A stretch of 64,000 bases of DNA from Massilia sp. YIM B02443. Its GTDB lineage: Bacteria > Pseudomonadota > Gammaproteobacteria > Burkholderiales > Burkholderiaceae_D. Position 1 is the first letter of the stretch. Each line of letters opens with the position of its first letter. The stretch spans positions 1 through 64,000 of the forward strand of contig NZ_JASNRA010000002.1 of the NCBI RefSeq assembly GCF_030411955.1, written 5' to 3'. Positions 54,259 through 64,000 of this stretch are shown one piece after another. The notes under the pieces are model-generated. The model was not told the DNA's origin. It saw nothing but the letters and a program-made list of their open reading frames with translations, and ran no database searches. Position numbers and translations under genes: made by a program.

Positions 54259-56028
54259 TTATTCTCCGAACAGCTGGAGGTGTTCGACCACCGGGCCGAG
54301 GGCCAGGGCCGGGACGTAGTTGAGCACACCGACCAGCACGACGACGGCGGCCAGCATGCCGATGAACATCGGGCCGTGCGTGGGCAACGTGCCGGAGGTG
54401 ACGGGGAGGCGCTGGCGCGACGCCAGCGAACCGGCGATCGCCAGCACCGGCACGATCACGGCGAAGCGGCCGAACCACATGGCCAGGCCAAGCAGCGCGT
54501 TGTAGAACGGTGTGTTGGCCGACAGGCCGGCGAAGGCGCTGCCGTTGTTGTTGGCCGCCGAGGTCACTGCGTACAGGATCTCGGAGAAGCCGTGCGCGCC
54601 AGGGTTGGCCACGCCGACCGTGCCGCTGGCGGATGTCACCGCCAGCGCGGTGCCGAGCAGCACCAGGCACGGGGTCACCAGGATCACCAGCGCCGCCATC
54701 TTCATCTCGTAGGCCTGGATCTTCTTGCCCAGGTATTCCGGGGTGCGGCCGATCATCAGGCCGGCGATGAACACCGCCAGGATCGCGAACACCAGCATGC
54801 CGTACAGGCCGGTGCCGACGCCGCCGAACACCACTTCGCCCAACTGCATCATCACCATCGGCACCATGCCGCCCAGCGGCATGAACGAGTCGTGCATGGC
54901 ATTGACCGCGCCGCACGATGCGGCCGTGGTGACCACTGCGAACAGGCTAGATGCGGCGATGCCGAAGCGGGTTTCCTTGCCTTCCATATTGCCGCCCGAT
55001 TGCAGGGTGCTGGCGCTGGCGTCCACGCCCAGCTGGGTCAGCAGCGGATTGGCCTGTTGCTCGGCCGAGTAGGCGACGCAGCAGGCGACCACGAACAGCA
55101 GCGTCATGGTCGCCAGCACCGCCCAGCCCTGGCGAATGTCGCCCACCATGCGTCCGAAGGTGAAGCACAGCGCGGCCGGGATCAGGAAGATGGCGATCAT
55201 CTGCGCGAAGTTGGTCAGCGCGTTCGGGTTCTCGAACGGGTGCGCCGAGTTGGCGTTGAAGTAGCCGCCGCCGTTAGTGCCGAGCATCTTGATCGCTTCC
55301 TGCGAAGCGACCGGGCCCATCGGAATAGTTTGCGTGTCCGCGCGTGCCTCGGTTGCGGGTGCGCCGTCGGCGCCCGGCACCGAATAGGTGATCGGCTCCA
55401 GCATCTTCGCATCGACGTGGCTGGCGAAGTTCTGCACCACGCCTTGCGCCGACAGGAACACGGCCAGCACGATCGACAGCGGCAGCAGCACGTACAGGGT
55501 CGAACGCGTGACGTCGACCCAGAAGTTGCCGATCGAGCTGCTCGACTTTGCCGCGAAGCCGCGGATGAGCGCGAACACCACGGCGATGCCGGTGGCGGCC
55601 GAGAAGAAGTTCTGGCAGGCCAGGCCCAGCATCTGGGTCAGGATGCTCATGGTCTGTTCGCCGCTGTAGCCCTGCCAGTTGGTGTTGGCGACAAAACTGA
55701 TGGCGGTATTGAAGCTGGAGTCGGGGCTGACGTTGGCCATGCCTTCCGGGTTGAGCGGAAGCGAGGCCTGCACGCGCTGCAGCAGGTAGACGAACAAGGC
55801 GCCGACGGCATTGAATGCGATCAGCGCGATGGCGTAGGCTTTCCAGCCCTGGTCCGTGCTGGCGGCAGGGCCGGCCAGGCGCAGCAGGCCGCGTTCCATG
55901 CGCGCGCCGAATCCGGCACCATCATTGGCAGGACGGCTGGCGATGCGCGCCATCAGCGCGCCGAGGGGCCAGCTCAGCGCCAGCAGAACGGCCAGGAAGG
56001 CAGCCAGCAAGAGGAGGAATTCGCTCAT
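54259..56028 (-). CDS. kdpA: K+-transporting ATPase subunit A
   Basis: A 589-aa superfamily-of-K-transporters protein with about ten membrane helices and four pore loops resembling potassium channels (for example [12 protein letters not shown] and [17 protein letters not shown]). It is the K+-binding and translocating subunit. The start at 56028 has GGAGGA 7 nt upstream; the preceding GTG at 56031 is less likely. The ATG overlaps the kdpF stop (TGATG). Confidence 0.97.
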   Translation of the reverse strand: MSEFLLLLAAFLAVLLALSWPLGALMARIASRPANDGAGFGARMERGLLRLAGPAASTDQGWKAYAIALIAFNAVGALFVYLLQRVQASLPLNPEGMANVSPDSSFNTAISFVANTNWQGYSGEQTMSILTQMLGLACQNFFSAATGIAVVFALIRGFAAKSSSSIGNFWVDVTRSTLYVLLPLSIVLAVFLSAQGVVQNFASHVDAKMLEPITYSVPGADGAPATEARADTQTIPMGPVASQEAIKMLGTNGGGYFNANSAHPFENPNALTNFAQMIAIFLIPAALCFTFGRMVGDIRQGWAVLATMTLLFVVACCVAYSAEQQANPLLTQLGVDASASTLQSGGNMEGKETRFGIAASSLFAVVTTAASCGAVNAMHDSFMPLGGMVPMVMMQLGEVVFGGVGTGLYGMLVFAILAVFIAGLMIGRTPEYLGKKIQAYEMKMAALVILVTPCLVLLGTALAVTSASGTVGVANPGAHGFSEILYAVTSAANNNGSAFAGLSANTPFYNALLGLAMWFGRFAVIVPVLAIAGSLASRQRLPVTSGTLPTHGPMFIGMLAAVVVLVGVLNYVPALALGPVVEHLQLFGE

Positions 56029-56117
56029 CACAGATCCTCCGGCTTGAACAGCGCCACAAGCAGGTAGACCAGCAGCGCGGCGGCGGCCAGGCCGCCGACG
56101 AGATAGGAGAGAGTCAT
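56028..56117 (-). CDS. kdpF: KdpF small membrane subunit
   Basis: A 29-aa peptide with a single hydrophobic helix ([20 protein letters not shown]) and the tail KPEDL, the standard KdpF pattern; it stabilises the KdpFABC complex. The stop overlaps the kdpA start by one base, and the start overlaps the preceding micropeptide stop (ATGA). Too short for ordinary gene finders. Confidence 0.93.
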   Translation of the reverse strand: MTLSYLVGGLAAAALLVYLLVALFKPEDL

Positions 56118-56206
56118 GGCTTGGCTCCCAGGCGTGCGCAACCCACGACCAGCAGCCAGGTCAGGAGGAAGAACACGAGGAGCGCGCCGATAAAGATGAA
56201 GTCCAT
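56114..56206 (-). CDS. Uncharacterised 30-aa membrane micropeptide heading the kdp operon
   Basis: A 30-codon frame from ATG 56206 to TGA 56114. It encodes a short N-end MDFIF, one hydrophobic helix ([19 protein letters not shown]) and a basic end RLGAKP. It overlaps the kdpF start by ATGA exactly as coupled genes do, uses the same GC-rich codons as the operon, and all 30 codons are open. No strong Shine-Dalgarno lies upstream. It is not any of the classical Kdp subunits; it could be an assembly or regulatory peptide of the pump. It is missing from standard ORF calls because of its size. Confidence 0.75.
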   Translation of the reverse strand: MDFIFIGALLVFFLLTWLLVVGCARLGAKP

Positions 56207-56326
56207 GGACGTTCGCTTTCAGCGTTGTTGTTGTGGATTCGAGCGTAGCGGCATCGCCCTAAAGATGGGATAAAAAGCGGGCGACGCCGCGTAAACGCGA
56301 TGTAAACGCGGCTCTGGCGCAGGCGC
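56207..56326 (-). promoter_or_regulatory. kdp promoter region with 11-bp phased direct repeat (KdpE site candidate)
   Basis: Two copies of GTAAACGCG at 56291-56299 and 56302-56310 are exactly 11 bp apart, one DNA turn, the arrangement bound by OmpR-family dimers such as KdpE. T-rich DNA (TTTTTATCCC on the minus strand, near 56268) lies between the repeats and the micropeptide start and may hold the -10. Also contains the 3' end of the porin-like gene at 56327. Confidence 0.6.
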
Positions 56327-57112
56327 TCAGAAAGTGCGGCTGACGCTCAGCACCAGCGCATCGCGGCCGGTGAACTTGCCATTCTTCGGCGAGGCGTAGG
56401 CGCTCTTGCTGGCGTTGGTGCCGACGTAGGCCAGTGCCACGGTGGCGACCTCGAACTGGCGGCTGACGCCGATCTTCCAGTTGGTGTAGTCGGCGGCCTC
56501 ATTGTTCTTGACCTTCTGGTGGCCGGCGTGCAGCTGCACGGTGAGGCCGTTGCCGGCGTCGATGTTGGCGCCGATGTCCAGGTAGCCGCTGTTCTCGCTG
56601 TCGACGAAGCCGAACAGGTTGGTGGTCGCGTGCGAATACTTGACGTAGGCCGGGCCATATCCCAGCTGGCCGTAGACCTCGGTGGTGTGGGCGCTGACGA
56701 AGCCGGGGACCTGGCCCAGCTTGTTGTCCGGGTAGAAGTAGCGCAGCACGCCGACGTCGTATGACAGGCCGGGCGAGAGTTCGCCGCGCTTGCCGCCGTA
56801 GACGTCGATCTCGACCTCGCCATCGCCGCCGGCATCCTTGGCGAACTTGATGGTCGAACCCCAGGCGCCGACGTACCAGCCGTTCGCATGAACATAGTCG
56901 GCGCCGCCCTGCAGCGCCGGTTGCAGGCGGGTCTGCGAGATGCCGCGGTAGCGGTAGTCGGAGATGACGGTGGCGTTCCAGCTGAAGGTGGATGCCGGCG
57001 CCGCGGTGGTTTCGGTGGCCTGTGCTTCGGCGTTGATCTGGGCGTGGGCGGCGCCCGCCATGGCGATGGCGGCGGCCATGACGGCCAGGCGCGCTTGAAT
57101 CGGTGCTTTCAT
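56327..57112 (-). CDS. TorF family putative porin
   Basis: A 261-aa outer membrane beta-barrel of the TIGR02001 (TorF) type. Signal peptide ends near GAAHAQ (residue ~25). Diagnostic segments: ATVISDYRYRGISQT near the start, a typical WYVGAWGST strand, and a C-terminal Phe (SVSRTF) for barrel insertion. Homologues often lie next to kdp operons, suggesting a role in passage of K+ or osmolytes across the outer membrane. It is on the same strand just upstream of the kdp promoter but probably has its own transcript, with a long hairpin just before its ribosome site. Confidence 0.88.
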   Translation of the reverse strand: MKAPIQARLAVMAAAIAMAGAAHAQINAEAQATETTAAPASTFSWNATVISDYRYRGISQTRLQPALQGGADYVHANGWYVGAWGSTIKFAKDAGGDGEVEIDVYGGKRGELSPGLSYDVGVLRYFYPDNKLGQVPGFVSAHTTEVYGQLGYGPAYVKYSHATTNLFGFVDSENSGYLDIGANIDAGNGLTVQLHAGHQKVKNNEAADYTNWKIGVSRQFEVATVALAYVGTNASKSAYASPKNGKFTGRDALVLSVSRTF

Positions 57113-57115
57113 GTT

Positions 57116-57177
57116 TCCCTGCTCGTGGTTGTTATTGAGACCATGCGGCGCGAGGACGCCGCATGGAACACGAGCAG
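57116..57177 (-). promoter_or_regulatory. Long hairpin in the torF-like 5' UTR next to the ribosome site
   Basis: Nested inverted repeats: outer CTGCTCGTG (57119-57127) with CACGAGCAG (57169-57177), inner ATGCGGCG (57143-57150) with CGCCGCAT (57157-57164). On the message the outer arm CACGAGCAG/CTGCTCGTG ends at the purine-rich GGGAAAC right before the ATG at 57112, so folding could influence ribosome access. Confidence 0.55.
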
Positions 57178-57254
57178 GTTAGCGATTCAGGCGTAAAAAG
57201 TTGGTATAAAGGCCGGCGCGAAATGTAAACGCCGTGTATCGACCTGTGGCTGGA

Positions 57255-58262
57255 TCAACGCGCCGGTTGCGCGCGCAGCCAGTCCATGTACCTGGCCACG
57301 CCGGTCGCCACGTCGGTGAACGGTTCATCGTAGCCGGCTGCGCGCAGCGCCGAGATGTCGGCCTGGGTGAAGCTCTGGTACTTGCCCTTCAACTTGTCCG
57401 GGAACGGCAGGTATTCGAGCAGGCCCTGGTCCAGGATCTGCTGCAGCGACAGCGGCGCATTGCCCTCGTTGGCCAGCGCATTCACGGTGGCCACCGCCAG
57501 GTCGTTGAACGGCTGGGCGCGGCCGGTGCCGAGGTTGAAGATGCCGCGCTGCTCCGGGTGATCCAGGAAGAACAGGTTGACCTTGACCACGTCCTCGACG
57601 TAGATGAAGTCGCGCATCTGGGCGCCAGCGTCGTAGCCGTCGTTGGCGCCGAACAGCTTGACCTTGCCGTCCTTCTGGAACTGGTTGAACTGGTGGAACG
57701 GGACCGAGGCCATGGTGCCCTTGTGCCCTTCCAGCGGACCGTAGACGTTGAAGTAGCGCAGGCCGACCACCTGGCTGCCGCTATCCTTGCCCTTGGCCTG
57801 CCAGTAGCGGCGCAGGTACTGGTCGAACAGGAACTTGGAGTAACCGTAGACGTTCAGCGGACGCTCCAGCGGGCGCTCTTCGCGGAAGGTGGTGCCGGCG
57901 CCGTAGACGGCGGCCGACGAAGCGTAGATGAAGGGGATGCCCTGGCGCTGGCAGAACTCGAACAACGCGACCGTGTAGTCGTAGTTATTCTTCATCATGT
58001 AGCGGCCGTCCATCTCCATCGTGTTGGAGCAGGCGCCCTGGTGCAGCACGGCGCTGAACTTGTTGTCGAATTCGCCGGCCTTCAGGCGCACCAGGAAGTC
58101 TTCCTTGTCCGCGTAATCCGCGATCTCGGCGTCGACGATGTTGTGGAATTTTTCGGGACGCGACATGTTGTCGACCGCGAACACGGAAAACGGCTGGCGC
58201 GCCGACAGGGCGTGCACCAGGTTCGCGCCGATGAAGCCTGCTGCGCCTGTGACCAGAATCAT
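57255..58262 (-). CDS. hldD: ADP-L-glycero-D-manno-heptose 6-epimerase
   Basis: A 335-aa SDR-like epimerase making ADP-L-glycero-beta-D-manno-heptose for LPS inner core. N-terminal [15 protein letters not shown] is the nucleotide site; YASSAAVYG and the catalytic Y..YGYSK motif ([13 protein letters not shown]) are conserved. It ends with a heptose-epimerase-like DWLRAQPAR. Thirteen bp after waaF stop, same strand, so hldD-waaF form an LPS core unit. Confidence 0.96.
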   Translation of the reverse strand: MILVTGAAGFIGANLVHALSARQPFSVFAVDNMSRPEKFHNIVDAEIADYADKEDFLVRLKAGEFDNKFSAVLHQGACSNTMEMDGRYMMKNNYDYTVALFEFCQRQGIPFIYASSAAVYGAGTTFREERPLERPLNVYGYSKFLFDQYLRRYWQAKGKDSGSQVVGLRYFNVYGPLEGHKGTMASVPFHQFNQFQKDGKVKLFGANDGYDAGAQMRDFIYVEDVVKVNLFFLDHPEQRGIFNLGTGRAQPFNDLAVATVNALANEGNAPLSLQQILDQGLLEYLPFPDKLKGKYQSFTQADISALRAAGYDEPFTDVATGVARYMDWLRAQPAR

Positions 58263-58274
58263 GGGATGTCCTCT

Positions 58275-59342
58275 TCAGTAAATCGTTCGAGCGGCCGCGC
58301 GCGCATTGCCATCGACGGCGGCCGCGGCGGCCAGCATGGGTTGCAAGGGCTGCCACACGGCCGCCGGCAGGATCTGCTTCATGCAGTTCTGGTGCCCCAG
58401 CGGACACTCGCGCTGCTGGCACGGCGAGCATTCGATGTGCAGCCACAGGATCTGCGCCAGTTGCGACAGGGGCGGCGTGTGGCGCGGGTCGGTGGGGCCG
58501 TAGATCGCCACCACCGGGCGGCCGAGGGCGGCGCCGATGTGCATCAGGCCGGAGTCGTTGGTGACCACGGCGGCGCACTGCGAGATCAGGGCAATCGCCT
58601 CCGACAGCGAGGTCGAGCCGGCCAGATTGTGCGCCCGCGGCACGATGGCCGTGATCTCGTCGCACACGGCGCGGTCTTTCGGGGAGCCGAGCAGCAGGAT
58701 CTGCGCATCCGGACGATTGGCCAGGATGGTCTGCGCCAGCTCGGCAAAATAGGATGCGGGCCAGCGCTTGGCCGGGCCGAATTCAGCGCCGGGGGCGAAG
58801 GCCACGTACACGCCGGCGGGCAGCTGCAGGCGCGCGATCGCGGCTTGCGCTTCGCCCTCCTTCACCGTCATCCTCGGCTCCGGCAGGCGCTCGGGACGCG
58901 CAAGCGCGCGCACCGGCTGGGCGGCCAGCGCCTCGTAGAACTGCGCCATCGGCCGCGGCGCCGCCTTGTCGTCGTGGTGCATCACGTTGACCAGGCCATA
59001 GCGCATCTCGCCCTTGTAGCCGACGCGCTTCGGGATGCCGGCCAGCCACGGGATCAGGGCGAACTTCAGGGTGTTGGGCAGCACGTAGGAGTCGGCATAG
59101 CCGCGCGCCTTGAGCATCCTGGCGAACGCCTTGCGTTCCTTCCACTGCAGCGAACCGTGCTTCAAGGGCGACTCGATCACCGTGTCGACTTCGGCCATCG
59201 CACGCCATACCGGGGCGACCCAGGTCGGCGCCAGCACGTCGATCGGACGCTCGGGATGGCGCTCCCTGAGCCGGCGCAGCAGCGGCTGCGCCATGACGGC
59301 GTCGCCGATCCAGTTCGGGGAGATGACAAGGGTGCGCAGCAT
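58275..59342 (-). CDS. waaF: ADP-heptose:LPS heptosyltransferase II
   Basis: A 355-aa GT9 glycosyltransferase. The start at 59342 (MLRTLVISPNWIGD) is chosen by homology. The acceptor-side N-domain has NWIGDAVMAQPLLRRL; the donor site has AFAPGAEFGPAKRWP and the late DSGLMHIGAALGRPVVAIYGPTDP, typical of WaaF. It adds the second heptose to the LPS inner core. Cys cluster CSPCQQRECPLGHQNC near the C-terminus is usual in WaaF. Sits directly upstream of hldD. Confidence 0.95.
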   Translation of the reverse strand: MLRTLVISPNWIGDAVMAQPLLRRLRERHPERPIDVLAPTWVAPVWRAMAEVDTVIESPLKHGSLQWKERKAFARMLKARGYADSYVLPNTLKFALIPWLAGIPKRVGYKGEMRYGLVNVMHHDDKAAPRPMAQFYEALAAQPVRALARPERLPEPRMTVKEGEAQAAIARLQLPAGVYVAFAPGAEFGPAKRWPASYFAELAQTILANRPDAQILLLGSPKDRAVCDEITAIVPRAHNLAGSTSLSEAIALISQCAAVVTNDSGLMHIGAALGRPVVAIYGPTDPRHTPPLSQLAQILWLHIECSPCQQRECPLGHQNCMKQILPAAVWQPLQPMLAAAAAVDGNARAAARTIY

Positions 59343-59427
59343 GGTGTCGTTTGGTTGAATGCGATGGGTCTTGGCCTGCGGCCACAATCCCCGATTATAG
59401 CAACCGTCGGCACGGCTCGCGGACCGT

Positions 59428-61041
<1,614 letters not shown>

Positions 61042-61141
61042 GTGATTTTTTCCATGGATGCCCGAACGCTTCCCGCTGAATCAGGGGAAGAGGAAGAAGA
61101 ACCGTCATGTGGACGGCGGCATCGGGAAAAAATTACACAAG

Positions 61142-61168
61142 CGTCTCCGGCAGGAATCGAACCCGAAT
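61142..61168 (-). other. tRNA T-arm/3'-end-like fragment
   Basis: On the minus strand this reads as a T-stem-loop of the form GGGTTCGATTCCTGCCGG, the 3' portion of arginine-type tRNAs, but no CCA end, no matching acceptor 5' strand and no D or anticodon arms are found upstream. It may be a recombination scar left where an element used a tRNA gene, or chance. Confidence 0.35.
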
Positions 61169-61270
61169 GGTAGCAACGACAACAGGCCGTGGCAAGCGCC
61201 GGGGGGCGCGGCGATCGGACAAATTGACCACCCGTGCGCGCCGCTCTGCGGCCGGCGCTATAATTTTCAC

Positions 61271-61671
61271 ATGCACACGCTTCGCACAACGCGCGTTTTT
61301 TATGGCTGGACCGTCCTCCTGGCGTTCCTGTTCGGCCTGTTCGCGCCTGCGCTGTCGCATGCCATGCCGCACCATGGGTCAAAGGCCGACCCGTCGTACA
61401 TGACCGAGATCTGCAGCGCTAGCGGCACCCGCCACGTGATGGTGCTGGCAGACGACAACGCGCCGGCCGTGCCGGCGGTGCCGGACATGTCGCACTGCGA
61501 CCTGTGCTGCTCGCACCACCACGCCGCGCTCGCCCCGCCGCCGCCGCTCGCGCCGGTGCTGGTGCCGGGTCAGCAGCGCGACCCGTATCCTGCCCTGTTC
61601 TACCACGCTCCCAGCCCGCAGTCGCCTGGTCGCCCACGCAGTCGCGCGGGCCGCCGTCTTCGCTTTCCTGA
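61271..61671 (+). pseudogene. DUF2946-type copper-associated exported protein, frameshifted
   Basis: Start at 61271 gives a signal peptide ending near SHAMPHH, then a family-like CxxCC (HCDLCCSHHH) and LFYHAPSP. After about 61621 the reading frame departs from the family: the expected ending AWSPTQSRGPPSSLS and stop at 61671 is intact in another frame. One missing base near 61621-61624 explains it. As written, the frame runs on to 62557, overlapping the TonB receptor in a different frame. Either a pseudogene or a sequencing error. DUF2946 genes usually precede copper- or metal-related TonB receptors, as here. TATAAT at 61259-61264 lies only 6 bp before the ATG, suggesting a near-leaderless message. 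Confidence 0.65.
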
Positions 61672-61799
61672 GTTCCTCCACGATTCCGCGGCGCCCTGTC
61701 CTGCCATCGGCAGATGCACGTCTGTCGCCGGAATCCCGTTGACCACTGCCGTCCGCACTTGCCTTCGGCAAGCGCCATGCCGCGCAACCAGGAAGCATC

Positions 61800-63968
61800 A
61801 TGAAGATCAGTATTACCCCAACCCGGCGCCGGCTCGCGCTCGCCGTCGCCTGCGCCGCTGCCGCCTGGCAGGCGCAAGCCCAGACCGGCGACGCCAAGGC
61901 TATCCCCACCGTCGAAGTCAGCGCCGAAGCGCCGCGCGCCAACGGCCTGCTCAACCTCGACACCCCGATCGACACAGGCAGCCGCCTGGGCTTGAACTCG
62001 CGCGAGACGCCGGCCAGCGTCACTGTGGTCGACCGCGGTATCATCGACGTGCGCGGCGCCGCCGACACCCAGGAAATCCTGCGCGCCATCCCCGGCGTCA
62101 CCGCGCACAGCGCGCCGGGCAATATCGGCGTCAGCTACCGTGGCTTCGGCAGCGGCTCGGTGAGCCAGCTGTTCAACGGCATCAACGTGCAGTATTCGAT
62201 TGCAGCGCGGCCGGTGGACAGCTGGATCATCGACCGGGTCGAGGCGATCGGCGGTCCGTCCAGCTTCCTGTTCGGCTCCGGCGCGGTCGGCGGTTCGATC
62301 AACTACGTCACCAAGCTGGCCGAACGCCGCGACTTTTCGGAGGCGCGCCTGCGCCTGGGTGCGGACGACCTCAAGGAAGCCTCGGTCGGCCTGAACCGCC
62401 AGGTGGGCGACGGCCATGGCGCCCATTATGCGCGCATCGACGTCAACCACCGCGACGGCGGCAACCCGACGGACGGCACCGACAGCCGCTCGACCCAGCT
62501 GGCGGCCTCGTTGCGTTCGGACTTCGGCCACGGCTTCACTCACGTGCTGGCCTATGAATACCAGGAAGAAGACGTCGACCGCCCCTACTGGGGCACGCCG
62601 CTGCGCAATCCCGTCGCCGGACGCCTGCAGGTGGATGAGGGAACGCGCTTCAAGAACTACAACAGCCAGGACGGCGTCTACGACCAGCGCGTCAACTGGC
62701 TGCGCTCGATCGCCGGCTGGAAGGCGAGCGACGCGCTGCAGTTCACCAACACCTTCTACGTCTACGATGCGCTGCGCGACTACCGCAACGTCGAGACCTA
62801 CCGCTTCACGCCCGACAATACGGCCGTGGTCCGTTCCGCCGCCCTGCTCCAGCGCCACGACCAGCGCCTGCTGGGCGACCGCATCGACGGCTTCTACAAG
62901 AGCCGCATCGGAGAAAGGCGCAGCGACTGGGCGTTTGGACTGGACTACAGCATCAACAAGCAGACGCGCTTCCCGAACAGCCTCGCGGCGACGGTGAGCA
63001 CGGTCGACCCGTACGACTTCGTCACCGAGCGCTTCTTCGAGGTGCCGGGCATGACGCCGGGCTTCCGCCCCGACCGCGACAACAAGGTCACCACCACCGC
63101 GCTCTACCTCGAAAACCGCACCGCCCTGCTGCCGACGCTGAACCTGGTCACTGCGTTGCGCCACGAACGCATCGAACTGGATCTGGCCAACCGGCGCGAA
63201 GTCACAGCCACCAACCCGGCCACGTTCTCGCGCCGCTATTCGCCGACCACCGGACGCGTGGGCCTGGTGTGGGATGCGACGCCGAACATGAACGTGTATG
63301 CCACGTATGCGACGGCCGCCGATCCGCCGTCGGGCGCGCTGTCCACCGCCTCGTTCGCGGACGTGCGCAACAACAGCGAGCTGACCACGGGCCGCCAGGC
63401 CGAGGTGGGTACCAAGCTGGATTTCTGGCAGGGCAAAGGCACGGCGACGCTGGCCGCGTACCATATCACGCGCAAGAACATCGCGACCCAGGATCCGGAC
63501 AACAGCCTGCTTACCATTCTGGTGGGCGAGCAGTCGTCGCAAGGCGTCGAGCTGGCGCTCGGGCTGCAGCCGACGCGCCAGCTCTCGGTGCAAGGCAACT
63601 TCACCTGGGTCGATGCCGAGTACGAGAACTACCGCCAGGGTGGCATTTCTCTGGCCGGGAAGACGCCGAACAACACGCCATCGAGCGTTGCCAACATCTG
63701 GCTGTCGTACGCGTTCACGCCGGCGCTGCAAGGGCACGTGGGCGTGCGCCACGTGGGCAAGGTGTATGCGGATGCGGCCAATACCCAATATTGGCCGGAC
63801 TACACCTTCGTCGACCTGGGCCTGAGCTGGCAGGTGAATCGCAACGTGACCCTGGTCGGACGCGTGCGCAACCTGACCGACCGCCTGTACGCGGCCAACG
63901 TGACCAGCACCATGGCCTACCTGGGCGCGCCGCGCACGGCGGACGTCTCGCTGCGCCTGGCCTTCTGA
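61800..63968 (+). CDS. TonB-dependent receptor
   Basis: A 722-aa outer membrane receptor. Signal peptide ends near WQAQAQ (residue ~27). Plug domain (about 45-180) includes ETPASVTVVDRGIIDVRG, the family VxAIGGPSSFLFGSGAVGGSIN box and the SVSRGFGSG-like region. The long barrel follows, ending with the C-terminal signature RLAF for BAM insertion. The preceding DUF2946-like gene suggests metal or metal-chelate uptake, but TonB receptors cannot be assigned substrates from sequence with certainty. TonB box is not clearly visible. Confidence 0.92.
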   Translation: MKISITPTRRRLALAVACAAAAWQAQAQTGDAKAIPTVEVSAEAPRANGLLNLDTPIDTGSRLGLNSRETPASVTVVDRGIIDVRGAADTQEILRAIPGVTAHSAPGNIGVSYRGFGSGSVSQLFNGINVQYSIAARPVDSWIIDRVEAIGGPSSFLFGSGAVGGSINYVTKLAERRDFSEARLRLGADDLKEASVGLNRQVGDGHGAHYARIDVNHRDGGNPTDGTDSRSTQLAASLRSDFGHGFTHVLAYEYQEEDVDRPYWGTPLRNPVAGRLQVDEGTRFKNYNSQDGVYDQRVNWLRSIAGWKASDALQFTNTFYVYDALRDYRNVETYRFTPDNTAVVRSAALLQRHDQRLLGDRIDGFYKSRIGERRSDWAFGLDYSINKQTRFPNSLAATVSTVDPYDFVTERFFEVPGMTPGFRPDRDNKVTTTALYLENRTALLPTLNLVTALRHERIELDLANRREVTATNPATFSRRYSPTTGRVGLVWDATPNMNVYATYATAADPPSGALSTASFADVRNNSELTTGRQAEVGTKLDFWQGKGTATLAAYHITRKNIATQDPDNSLLTILVGEQSSQGVELALGLQPTRQLSVQGNFTWVDAEYENYRQGGISLAGKTPNNTPSSVANIWLSYAFTPALQGHVGVRHVGKVYADAANTQYWPDYTFVDLGLSWQVNRNVTLVGRVRNLTDRLYAANVTSTMAYLGAPRTADVSLRLAF

Positions 63969-63981
63969 CGCGGAGTACAAC

Positions 63982-64000
63982 ATGCAAACGCACTTCAAGC
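63982..64000 (+). CDS. Start of a further gene downstream of the TonB receptor (partial)
   Basis: ATG at 63982 follows GGAG by 6 nt, then codons MQTHFK before the window ends. It starts 14 bp after the receptor stop and is probably the next gene of the same operon. Such loci often carry a PepSY-domain protein, but nothing can be seen here. Confidence 0.5.

Noticed and set aside
61058..62557. 499-aa frame spanning the DUF2946-type gene and TonB receptor start
   Set aside because: Its second half is out of frame with the receptor and looks random; better explained by one frameshift.

Overview
The window looks like a chromosome segment of a betaproteobacterium, most likely Oxalobacteraceae (Massilia or a close relative). 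This is inferred from the GC-rich coding bias of about 57 kb, the OmpC-like betaproteobacterial porin, paired methyl-accepting chemotaxis protein/CheW genes ending in a CheR-tether motif, the LPS heptose genes and a complete kdp operon. Taxonomy is not proven by the sequence.

Positions 1 to about 7330 differ visibly from the rest: AT-richer, with different codon use. They hold the right-hand part of a mobile element. A leftward operon encodes three tyrosine recombinases of different size (440, 532 and 698 aa), each overlapping the next by ATGA, followed by a 155-aa HTH/coiled-coil protein. This recalls the Tn554 TnpA/TnpB/TnpC set and 'recombinase in trio' elements. Two unknown genes, one for a secreted protein, look like cargo. 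The operon promoter lies back to back with the likely sbcB promoter over a shared palindrome. The first ~14 codons of sbcB are AT-rich like the element, so the element may end inside the 5' end of sbcB. The left end lies outside the window.

7.3-20.3 kb is housekeeping chromosome: sbcB, pyrF, a LemA/TPM cluster, an SDR, two candidate structured RNAs, a zinc-ribbon protein, a VanZ protein and a Ser/Gly repeat lipoprotein. Then comes a leftward galactose operon: galT, an M24-fold protein that has lost most metal ligands, galK and a GH2 glycosidase. LacI-type operators lie upstream.

20.6-36 kb carries an exported M20 dipeptidase, pirin, asparaginase, udk, an SDR with a lipoprotein signal, a YeeE/YedE transporter, an alpha/beta protein, a UDG-like protein, an FAH-family hydrolase, a hybrid histidine kinase, an SMP-30 protein and galM.

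36-48 kb carries a porin, two tandem MCP-CheW cassettes, a GNAT acetyltransferase, a second hybrid kinase, an exported M28 aminopeptidase and an ABM monooxygenase behind a perfect palindrome.

48-57 kb is the potassium-uptake locus in the order micropeptide-kdpF-kdpA-kdpB-kdpC-kdpD-kdpE, headed by an untracked 30-aa membrane micropeptide and an 11-bp-phased direct repeat suited to KdpE, with a TorF-like porin upstream. 57-61 kb has hldD, waaF and an ABC-F protein. The window ends with a frameshifted DUF2946 gene, a TonB-dependent receptor and the first codons of another gene.
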